DNA of 8,506 nt from SAR86 cluster bacterium. Lineage in GTDB: Bacteria; Pseudomonadota; Gammaproteobacteria; Pseudomonadales; Azotimanducaceae. A program made the translations under genes and the position numbers. Positions 1 through 5,408 of the stretch are shown in pieces; position 1 is the stretch's first letter; every line of letters starts with the position of its first letter. The DNA is taken from positions 1-8,506 of the forward strand of contig JABMOJ010000261.1 of NCBI GenBank assembly GCA_013204195.1. The letters are read 5' to 3'. The notes beneath the pieces are model-generated. The model ran no database searches. It worked only from the letters and a program-made list of their open reading frames with translations, and was not told the origin of the DNA.

Positions 1-23
1 AGATAGCGTTCAAAGAGTCCCAT
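1..23 (-). CDS. Start of an unidentified minus-strand gene (partial)
   Basis: An ATG at 21-23 on the minus strand opens a frame that runs off the left edge and reads MGLFERY followed by a partial Leu codon. It starts 36 bases after the stop of the acyl-CoA dehydrogenase on the same strand. A purine-rich GAGAGA stretch lies about 11 bases before the ATG, so it is probably the next gene of the same transcript. From memory, this octapeptide resembles the N-terminus of Acr3-type arsenite efflux permeases, but seven to eight residues cannot assign a family. Only existence as a gene start is claimed, and that cautiously. Confidence 0.35.
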
Positions 24-59
24 GATCTGTGTTCTCTCAATGTTAGTGGTGAGGTGTTG

Positions 60-1217
60 CTATAAACCCAGGACCCGCTTGGCAATAATGTTTTTCTGGA
101 TCTCGTTGGCGCCGCCATAGATCGTCTGGCCGCGGGTGCCCATATAGTCAGCTGTGGCCTTGGCAGCGGCTTCAGAGGGCATGTCGGTGTGCACAGCGGC
201 TTGCGCCGGGTAGCCCTGGGCCTGCATGGACAAGGCGGTGATGTCCTGGGCAATCTCTGTCGCCAGAATTTTTAGGATGGAAGACTCGTTGCCCGGTGAG
301 GCACCGTCTTTCAGGGACGACAGGACCCGCAGAACGGTAATGTCCAAGGCGTTGAGGCGGACTTCGAGGGCGTTAAAGGCTTGCCAGAATGTGTCGTCAT
401 CAGCCAGCGCAGGGTGTTGTTCTGCCAGTGCCCGGGTGGCGGCCATTTGCATCCGTTTCCCCGCTACATGGGCATAGGACGTGCGTTCATTGCCCAGCAG
501 AAAATTGGCGTAACGCCAACCCTCGCCGACATCGCCAATGCGGTTATCAACCGGGACCCTGACTTGGTCGAAGGTCACCCGGTTCAGATGATGGCGGCCG
601 TCAATGGTGGTAATGGGGTGGACTTCAATGCCTGGTGCATTCATGGGTGTGCAGAGAAAGGTAATGCCCTGTTGCTTGACGGATTCATGGCTGGTGCGCA
701 CCAGCAGGAATATCCAGTCGGCATGTTGTGCCAGGCTGGTCCAGATTTTCGTGCCTTCCACCACGTAGCTGTCACCGTCGAGGGTGGCCCGGCATTGCAG
801 TGATGCCAGATCCGAGCCAGAGCCTGGCTCCGAATAGCCCTGGGCCCAGAAGGTGGTGCTCTGCTGGATGCCTGGCAGCCAGCGAGCCTGTTGCGCGGGT
901 GTGCCAAACGCGCAGATCACCGGCCCCACATAGATGACACCCATGGGTACCGGGTTGATGGCGCCGGCCAATTCCAGTTCCTGATCAAAGATATACTTCT
1001 GGTTGGCATTCCAACCGGTGCCGCCCTGTTCCTTGGGCCAGTTCACACACAGCCAGCCTTTGGCCGCCAGTGCCTGCTCAGAGCGCTGGTAATCGGCTTT
1101 CTCCAGGACAAAGGCGCTGGCGGCTTTTGTGATCAAGTCTTGCGGATATTGATGGGCAAAAAAGTCCCGCACTTCGGTGCGAAAGTGCTCGTCATCAGCA
1201 TTGAAATTCATGTCCAA
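60..1217 (-). CDS. Acyl-CoA dehydrogenase family flavoprotein
   Basis: Predicted FAD enzyme that introduces an alpha,beta double bond into an acyl-CoA thioester, as in fatty-acid or steroid side-chain beta-oxidation in the cytoplasm. It is 385 aa, the normal family length. The three family regions are present in order: helical N-domain (about 5-120), middle beta domain with QGYSEPGSGSDLASLQ near 126-141, and C-terminal helical domain ending in IYGGANEIQKNIIAKRVLGL (366-385). The usual YEG glutamate of medium/short-chain enzymes is Gly here (YGGA). E244 in LGNERTS sits where isovaleryl-CoA dehydrogenase types keep their base, so it is the likely catalytic residue (inference). The start is probably TTG at 1215-1217: AAGGAAA lies 6 bases upstream, and the resulting MDMNF matches the usual MDLNF-like N-terminus. 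An ATG two codons later (1209-1211) is the alternative. It diverges from the nitroreductase cluster. The substrate is unknown. Confidence 0.93.
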   Translation of the reverse strand: MDMNFNADDEHFRTEVRDFFAHQYPQDLITKAASAFVLEKADYQRSEQALAAKGWLCVNWPKEQGGTGWNANQKYIFDQELELAGAINPVPMGVIYVGPVICAFGTPAQQARWLPGIQQSTTFWAQGYSEPGSGSDLASLQCRATLDGDSYVVEGTKIWTSLAQHADWIFLLVRTSHESVKQQGITFLCTPMNAPGIEVHPITTIDGRHHLNRVTFDQVRVPVDNRIGDVGEGWRYANFLLGNERTSYAHVAGKRMQMAATRALAEQHPALADDDTFWQAFNALEVRLNALDITVLRVLSSLKDGASPGNESSILKILATEIAQDITALSMQAQGYPAQAAVHTDMPSEAAAKATADYMGTRGQTIYGGANEIQKNIIAKRVLGL

Positions 1218-1223
1218 GTGCAG

Positions 1224-1230
1224 TTTCCTT
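1224..1230 (-). promoter_or_regulatory. Ribosome binding site selecting a TTG start
   Basis: On the minus strand AAGGAAA lies 6 bases before the TTG at 1215-1217, but 12 bases before the in-frame ATG at 1209-1211. The spacing favours the TTG codon as the acyl-CoA dehydrogenase start. Confidence 0.55.
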
Positions 1231-1338
1231 ATGAGTTGGCGAGCATGCCGGTGTTAACGGTTTAGTCTCAAGCCGCCGCCGGCTGTCAGTCAAGTGCTTA
1301 TACGGCGACGGTGTGCGTCGACTGTAATGCTCTTATAC

Positions 1339-1354
1339 CTTGAATCATTTCAAG
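1339..1354. promoter_or_regulatory. Candidate operator, inverted repeat
   Basis: CTTGAA and TTCAAG form a perfect 6-bp inverted repeat around TCAT in the divergent intergenic region. Its size and symmetry would suit a dimeric TetR- or MarR-like repressor, but no regulator gene is present in the window. The role is inferred from position only. Confidence 0.3.
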
Positions 1355-1405
1355 AAACCAAGTTTGGGTCAAATTCGCCTCCAAACGAAGCCCTTGTGAG
1401 GTCTG

Positions 1406-1426
1406 AGGTTTGACCTGCAGGTTTGA
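1406..1426 (+). repeat. Paired AGGTTTGA direct repeats around a palindrome
   Basis: AGGTTTGA occurs at 1406-1413 and again at 1419-1426, a 13-base period. The perfect palindrome ACCTGCAGGT (1413-1422) lies between and across them. The pair sits about 100 bases upstream of the nitroreductase ATG, a reasonable place for an activator site. No function is established. Confidence 0.35.
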
Positions 1427-1520
1427 AGGGGCAGGCTGCCAGGGCAGTGAGCCGAGGCTTGTTAGTTTCGCGTTCAGCCTGTAACGTCGGCGCTTCATTT
1501 TTCTGTTCCAGTGATTAGTC

Positions 1521-2183
1521 ATGAATCTCGACGAAGCCATCCGTAATCGCAAGTCTGTTCGCCAGTTCCTCGATACCCCTGTAGATCGGGCGTTAGTTGA
1601 GACTATTCTCGAGCGGGCTAATCTCGCGCCCAGTGGCACGAATGTTCAGCCCTGGCACGTGCATGTCGCCATGGGTGCCAAGCGTGATGAGCTGGTGAGT
1701 GCAGTGCTGGCACACCGGGAAAACGCGCCGCAAGATGCGTCTGCTGAATTTCCGCGAACCTCAAAGCGCAAGGAGCCCTACACCAGCCGTATGCGGCAAT
1801 TGGGCAAAGACATGTATAGTCTGTTGGAAATCCCTCGCGGCGACGAACGCGCCAACTTTAATCAGTGGGGTCGTAACTACAAGTTCTTCGATGCGCCAGT
1901 GGGCTTGATCTTCACCATCGACAAGGACCTGGATGCCATGAGCTTTTTAGATATTGGCATGTTTATGCAGAACATTATGCTCATCGCTCATCAGGACGGG
2001 CTGGCCACCTGCAGTCAAGGTGCCTGGAATCAGTTTCATACGGTGACCCGGCGAGTGCTGTCGGTGCCTGATGATCGTTTTATTATCTGTGGTATGTCGT
2101 TGGGTTATGCGGATCCCCGCGCACCGGTGAATACGTTGGTGTCAGCCCGTGAGCCAATGAGCAGTTTCGCCACCTTCAATTAA
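1521..2183 (+). CDS. Nitroreductase family FMN oxidoreductase
   Basis: Predicted homodimeric cytoplasmic FMN enzyme using NAD(P)H to reduce nitro groups, quinones or activated double bonds. It is 220 aa, within the family's usual 190-230. FMN-contact motifs are RKSVRQF (10-16), APSGTNVQPW (36-45) and the late CGMSLGYAD (190-198). FFDAPVGLIF (122-131) and GLATCSQGAW (160-169) are typical of the p-nitrobenzoate-reductase-like branch. The ATG at 1521 gives the usual family N-terminus, MNLDEAIRNRKSVR, although no strong Shine-Dalgarno precedes it. It is the first gene of a plus-strand cluster with the AttH/CrtC-like and MFS genes, 127 bases before the former's ATG. In that setting it may reduce an enone or double bond of a catabolic intermediate rather than a nitro compound (inference). 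Confidence 0.92.
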   Translation: MNLDEAIRNRKSVRQFLDTPVDRALVETILERANLAPSGTNVQPWHVHVAMGAKRDELVSAVLAHRENAPQDASAEFPRTSKRKEPYTSRMRQLGKDMYSLLEIPRGDERANFNQWGRNYKFFDAPVGLIFTIDKDLDAMSFLDIGMFMQNIMLIAHQDGLATCSQGAWNQFHTVTRRVLSVPDDRFIICGMSLGYADPRAPVNTLVSAREPMSSFATFN

Positions 2184-2220
2184 ATCTCATCCAGAGACTA
2201 AGTCCGGTTGTTTTGTCTGG

Positions 2221-2237
2221 GCGATCTGTCAGGTCGC
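2221..2237 (+). terminator. Weak hairpin after the nitroreductase gene
   Basis: GCGATCT and AGGTCGC can pair over 7 positions (one G-U wobble) around a 3-base loop, followed by the moderately T-rich TGGTCTTGGTT. It lies 38 bases after the nitroreductase stop. It could be an attenuator or weak terminator in front of the AttH/CrtC-like gene. The stem is short and there is no clean U-tract. Confidence 0.25.
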
Positions 2238-2299
2238 TGGTCTTGGTTAATCTCCTGCGGTACAGTAAGGCTGAAATCATTTTTCAGGCTTGCTGCCGC

Positions 2300-2304
2300 G
2301 GGGA
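2300..2304 (+). promoter_or_regulatory. Ribosome binding site fixing the ATG at 2311
   Basis: GGGGA lies 6 bases before the ATG at 2311. An in-frame TTG at 2290 would place this site inside the reading frame, so the ATG is the better start for the AttH/CrtC-like protein. Confidence 0.6.
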
Positions 2305-2310
2305 ATCACC

Positions 2311-3273
2311 ATGGTCAATATCGTTGGTAATATCAAACCGGAAGACGATTACACCCACCCCTTGGGTCCGGAAACCAACTTCAACGAATCTGTGTATTTT
2401 AATTTTTTCGATCCAGTGCAGGGTCGTGGCGGTTTTATTCGCATGGGTAATCGAGCCAATGAAGGTTACGCCGAGCTCACCGTGATTATCTATAACCCAG
2501 ATGGTTCTGTGCTGTTCAACTACAAAAAACCTTCAATCACCCACAACGACTGCTGGGATGCCGGTGGCGGCAGCATTGAGGTGCTGGTGCCCGGTGAGAA
2601 AATTCGCACGGCCTACACAGGCGCTGCACTATACATGGCTAATCCGCGGGATATGCAAGATCCGGGTAAGGCATTTAAATCCAATCCGTTTAAAAAAATC
2701 AGTGTTGATTTAATTCATACGGGGGTCGGGCCGATCTATGGCCACGTTGGCAGTATGGATGACGGCAACGACTTTGCTCGGGCGCATTACGAGCAACATA
2801 TGCATGTTAGTGGCACCATTGAAATAGAAGGCGAGGCTGGTGTTATTCAAATCAATGGCAACGGCTTGCGTGATCATTCTTGGGGCCCGCGCTATTGGCA
2901 ATCGATTCGTTCCTATCGTTGGCTCACAGGTAATTATGGTAACGACCTGGGTATGGTGCTGTCAGTGGTGGGCGATCATCGCGGCGGCATGTTCCACAAA
3001 GGCGATCAGTTCCTCAAGGTTACTGACCTAGTGTTGCAAACAGACTACGAACCAGGGACAAGCTTTCATCGTGGTTTTACCGTGGATGTCACCCTGGAAA
3101 ATGGCGATCAACATCAGGTGCAGGGCAAAGTGAAGGGGTTTGTGCCGTTGCGGAATCGTCGCTCTGAGCAGATCACTTATATCGGTGAAGGCATGACGGA
3201 ATATACGCTTGATGGTGACCGAGTGGGTTATGGGTTAAGTGAATATCTCGACCAGCCCGGTGATATTGTTTGA
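2311..3273 (+). CDS. Two-domain AttH/CrtC-like protein (DUF7065/DUF7064 type)
   Basis: A 320-aa protein of unproved function. The N-terminal half carries the run YFNFFDPVQGRGGFIRMGNR (29-48), and the C-terminal half carries RDHSWGPRYW (187-196) and a closing segment around EGMTEYTLDGDRVGYGLSEY (293-312). These are hallmarks I associate with uncharacterised DUF7065 plus DUF7064 proteins. That group is related to the AttH/carotenoid-hydratase (CrtC) double-lipocalin fold, which also includes fungal Diels-Alderases. No signal peptide or membrane segment is visible, so it is probably cytoplasmic. The fold binds hydrophobic small molecules; D188 and H189 of the DHSWG motif are candidates for the active site (inference). 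It lies between a nitroreductase and an SLC17-like carrier, 85 bases before the latter, and is probably cotranscribed with it. Many public annotations would call it hypothetical. A hydratase, isomerase or binding role is equally possible. Confidence 0.88.
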   Translation: MVNIVGNIKPEDDYTHPLGPETNFNESVYFNFFDPVQGRGGFIRMGNRANEGYAELTVIIYNPDGSVLFNYKKPSITHNDCWDAGGGSIEVLVPGEKIRTAYTGAALYMANPRDMQDPGKAFKSNPFKKISVDLIHTGVGPIYGHVGSMDDGNDFARAHYEQHMHVSGTIEIEGEAGVIQINGNGLRDHSWGPRYWQSIRSYRWLTGNYGNDLGMVLSVVGDHRGGMFHKGDQFLKVTDLVLQTDYEPGTSFHRGFTVDVTLENGDQHQVQGKVKGFVPLRNRRSEQITYIGEGMTEYTLDGDRVGYGLSEYLDQPGDIV

Positions 3274-3347
3274 GGTTTTAAGTGCGGCTTAAGTGATTGT
3301 CTAGTGCCCATAGATCAAAATGCGCTTACTGACATAAAAACAACAAC

Positions 3348-3353
3348 AGGAAA
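3348..3353 (+). promoter_or_regulatory. Ribosome binding site of the MFS gene
   Basis: AGGAAA ends 5 bases before the ATG at 3359 and supports that start. No convincing promoter was found in the 85 bases after the preceding gene, so translation from a shared mRNA is likely. Confidence 0.6.
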
Positions 3354-3358
3354 TATGT

Positions 3359-4621
3359 ATGCCGACATTCAATTGGCCCAGACGCTACAACGTTGTACTG
3401 CTATCCACGCTGGCGGTATTTGTTTGTTATATCGATCGGGTGAATATCTCCGTCGCTATTATTCCTATGGCGGCAGACCTAGATTGGGGTATGCGAACCC
3501 AGGGTATGGTGTTGTCGTCGTTCTTCGTGGGTTACCTGCTGCTGCAGATTGTTGGGGGCCTATTGGCCGATCGATTTGGCGGCAAGGTCGTGCTGGGTGT
3601 GGGTGTTTTGCTATGGTCTTTGTTTACGATTCTGACGCCACCCGCTGCGTCCATTGGTCTTGGCCTGTTGCTCGCCACTCGAATATTAATGGGCATGGGT
3701 GAGGCGGTGACCTTTCCCTCTATCTACAGTTTATACTCTCGCTGGGTACCTATCACAGAGCGCTCCCGTGCTGTAGGTCTAGCGAACAGTGGCATTCCGT
3801 TGGGGACTATTTTTGCGTTGATAGTGACGCCGATGATCGTTCAAGCCTGGGGCTGGCAGTGGGCATTTTATCTGTTTGGCCTGGTGGGCGTTGTCTGGTT
3901 CGTGGTTTGGCAAGTGCTGGTTGCGCGAAGCCCCGAGGCTGATCAGCGTATGACGGAAGCAGAGCGCGAGTTTATCAAAGCAGGCGCCAACAGCGATCCC
4001 GTTGAGGCGGGGCCGCCGCTTCGGGAGTTCCTGAAGTCCATGCCGGTATGGGCCATCATAGTAGCTCACTTCTGTAATAACTGGTCGCTGTATGTCTTGC
4101 TGTCGTGGCTGCCGACGTTTATCAATAAAGGCCTGGGCGTTGATTATGCTTCTGTGGGTTGGGTGACGATGATCCCCCATGTTGCCTCGTTCATCTTTTT
4201 GAATGTGGCAGGCAGTATCGCCGATCGTCTGGTACGCTCTGGCATGGACGTTGGTAAGGTTCGGAAATTGATGCAGACCATTGGCTTTGGCGGCATTTCT
4301 ACGGCGTTGTTGATCGTGGGGGAAGTGGAGTCAGTGTGGCTTGCGATTACGATCATGACCATTGGTAATGCGTTGGGTGCGTTTGTCGTCGGTGGCTTTG
4401 TGGTCAATCATATGGACATTGCACCAAAATATGCCGGTACCTTGATGGGGATTACCAACACCGCGGGCACTATCCCTGGAATCATCGGTGTGTTTGTGAG
4501 TGGCCTGATACTGGAGCTCACCGGTTCCTGGGCCTTAGTGTTTCAGGTGACTGCCGGTGTCACGTTGTTTGGTTTGGTGTTTTTCCTGATGTTCTCCAGC
4601 AGTAAGAAACTCTTCGATTGA
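3359..4621 (+). CDS. MFS transporter, anion:cation symporter (SLC17-like)
   Basis: Predicted 12-helix inner-membrane carrier, 420 aa, of the major facilitator superfamily. YIDRVNISVA (24-33) at the end of helix 1 and the cytoplasmic loop GGLLADRFGGK (66-76) are family motifs. TRILMGMGEAVTFPS (107-121) followed by RWVPITERSRA (128-138) marks helix 4 and its loop. HMDIAPKYAG (351-360) with TNTAGTIPGIIGV (366-378) is the C-half signature of the sialin/phosphate/hexuronate-type anion:cation symporter branch. A hydrophilic central loop spans about 190-225. Such carriers usually import organic anions with H+ or Na+. As last gene of the plus-strand cluster it probably takes up, or less likely exports, the substrate or product of the two upstream enzymes. 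The exact substrate cannot be read from the sequence. Confidence 0.93.
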   Translation: MPTFNWPRRYNVVLLSTLAVFVCYIDRVNISVAIIPMAADLDWGMRTQGMVLSSFFVGYLLLQIVGGLLADRFGGKVVLGVGVLLWSLFTILTPPAASIGLGLLLATRILMGMGEAVTFPSIYSLYSRWVPITERSRAVGLANSGIPLGTIFALIVTPMIVQAWGWQWAFYLFGLVGVVWFVVWQVLVARSPEADQRMTEAEREFIKAGANSDPVEAGPPLREFLKSMPVWAIIVAHFCNNWSLYVLLSWLPTFINKGLGVDYASVGWVTMIPHVASFIFLNVAGSIADRLVRSGMDVGKVRKLMQTIGFGGISTALLIVGEVESVWLAITIMTIGNALGAFVVGGFVVNHMDIAPKYAGTLMGITNTAGTIPGIIGVFVSGLILELTGSWALVFQVTAGVTLFGLVFFLMFSSSKKLFD

Positions 4622-4636
4622 GTCACCGTTAGACTT

Positions 4637-4683
4637 CCGCCTAGGCGTTGCGCACCCTATTTTGAGGGTGCGGGTCCAGGCGG
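4637..4683. terminator. Two-tier hairpin, probable bidirectional terminator
   Basis: An inner perfect stem CGCACCCT (4651-4658) / AGGGTGCG (4665-4672) with a 6-base loop is enclosed by a second complementary pair, CCGCCT (4637-4642) / AGGCGG (4678-4683). It fills the 63-base gap between the convergent MFS and ygjP genes and should fold in either transcript. Neither side has a clear U-tract, so intrinsic termination may be incomplete. Confidence 0.55.
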
Positions 4684-4684
4684 A

Positions 4685-5191
4685 TTAGTAAATAGCGCCG
4701 TAGGTCTCGAGTTGTATCAAGTACAGGCGGGTATCAAATTCCAGCTGATGGTAGTCGGGCTGCATATGCCGGCACAGTTGATAAAAACTCTTGTTGTGGT
4801 CTTTTTCCTTCAAGTGCGCCAGTTCATGCACGACGATCATATTCAGGAGATCTTCCGGTGCCTGCTTGAACATGGCGCTGATCCTGATCTCATTCTTACT
4901 CTTGAGTTTGCCGCCCTGGACCCGGGACAAATAGGTATGCAATCCCAGTGCGTTGTTGACCACGTGAATTTTGTTGTCGAACACCACCTTGCTCAAGGGA
5001 TCTGACTTTTTCAGATATTGCTGCTTAATGTCCATGGTGTAATCTCGCAGTGCTCCGTCGTTCTTGATGTTGTGGGGTTGCGGATACCGATCCAACAGAA
5101 ACTGGCCGAGTTGATCCTGGTCCACCAGGCGCTGCACCTGCGTCTGCAGATGTTCTGGGTAGGCTGAGATGTATTTCGGGATAGCGGACAT
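4685..5191 (-). CDS. ygjP: YgjP-type zinc metallopeptidase (DUF45/M48-like)
   Basis: Predicted soluble gluzincin-like protein of 168 aa from the ATG at 5189-5191, close to the roughly 167 aa I recall for E. coli YgjP. HELAH (122-126) supplies two zinc-binding histidines and the catalytic glutamate; H132 in KEKDHNKSFY is the likely third ligand. The C-terminal run YHQLEFDTRLYL (147-158) is also characteristic. The basic stretch around VQGGKLKSKNEIRIS (91-105) is a family feature. A GTG four codons earlier (5201-5203) is an alternative start; neither has a clear Shine-Dalgarno, and the ATG matches the family N-terminus better. The physiological substrate of the family is, to my knowledge, not settled. 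It stands alone on this strand, converging with the MFS gene and diverging from the MDR gene. Confidence 0.93.
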   Translation of the reverse strand: MSAIPKYISAYPEHLQTQVQRLVDQDQLGQFLLDRYPQPHNIKNDGALRDYTMDIKQQYLKKSDPLSKVVFDNKIHVVNNALGLHTYLSRVQGGKLKSKNEIRISAMFKQAPEDLLNMIVVHELAHLKEKDHNKSFYQLCRHMQPDYHQLEFDTRLYLIQLETYGAIY

Positions 5192-5238
5192 AAAGTCGGT
5201 CACGTTGGGTTGTGGCAGTTATTGACTGTTGTTCGCAG

Positions 5239-5244
5239 AGTATA
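5239..5244 (-). promoter_or_regulatory. Candidate -10 element for ygjP
   Basis: On the minus strand TATACT lies about 48 bases before the ygjP ATG, one mismatch from TATAAT. A matching -35 hexamer at 16-18 bases is not evident, so the assignment is weak. Confidence 0.3.
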
Positions 5245-5354
5245 GCCGACTGCGGCTCGAGGGTCTGGTCAGCAGTTTAATGCTGGAAAAAATCAGCTCG
5301 CTACTGGTCATTGGGGGGCGGAGTTGGTTACTCTGTCATTGGATAGGCAGTTAA

Positions 5355-5408
5355 TTTTCATTTATTAGCAGCTTTTCATTTACTAGCAGCTTTTCATTAA
5401 TTCGCAGC
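5355..5408 (+). repeat. Three 18-bp tandem repeats abutting a start codon
   Basis: Three consecutive units occupy 5355-5372, 5373-5390 and 5391-5408: TTTTCATTTATTAGCAGC, TTTTCATTTACTAGCAGC and TTTTCATTAATTCGCAGC. The third ends on the base before the ATG at 5409. Units differ at one to three positions, so the array has begun to diverge. It is much more AT-rich than its surroundings and lies in the leader of the MDR gene. The period is a multiple of three and the array is open in the gene's frame, with a TAA at 5352-5354 just before it. Confidence 0.9.

Larger units (their letters stand above)
1218..1520. other. Divergent intergenic region rich in short dyads
   Basis: These 303 bases separate the minus-strand acyl-CoA dehydrogenase from the plus-strand nitroreductase and should hold promoters for both. 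No convincing sigma70 pair stands out. Visible structures are 5-bp-arm dyads at 1271-1284 and 1306-1320, the dyad CTTGAA-4-TTCAAG (1339-1354), a perfect 10-bp palindrome ACCTGCAGGT (1413-1422) flanked by AGGTTTGA direct repeats, and GGCAG-G-CTGCC (1430-1440). A minus-strand open frame crosses the region (1298-1639), but it is Arg-rich, unlike any family I know, and overlaps the nitroreductase start, so I do not call it a gene. Confidence 0.6.

Noticed and set aside
381..803. 140-aa plus-strand open frame inside the acyl-CoA dehydrogenase
   Set aside because: Antisense to a complete, motif-rich enzyme, and not similar to any family I know.
1298..1639. 113-aa minus-strand open frame across the divergent spacer
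   Set aside because: It overlaps the nitroreductase 5' end, has an Arg-rich composition without domain pattern, and matches no family I recognise; most likely a chance frame opposite coding DNA.
2290..2310. Upstream TTG start for the AttH/CrtC-like protein
   Set aside because: Using it would bury the Shine-Dalgarno GGGGA inside the gene; the ATG at 2311 has correct spacing and a natural N-terminus.
3304..3702. 132-aa plus-strand open frame overlapping the MFS start
   Set aside because: It is out of frame with the clear MFS transporter and its residues are typical of an off-frame reading of membrane-protein codons.
3779..4180. 133-aa minus-strand open frame inside the MFS gene
   Set aside because: Antisense to a confident transporter, with His/Arg/Gln-rich sequence and no motif.
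5224..5246. TTGACT ... TATAGC as a plus-strand sigma70 promoter
   Set aside because: The spacer is only about 13 bases, too short for sigma70, and it lies some 160 bases from the MDR start.
5355..5408. CRISPR-like array
   Set aside because: The units are contiguous 18-bp copies without spacers and only three in number; this is a simple tandem repeat.
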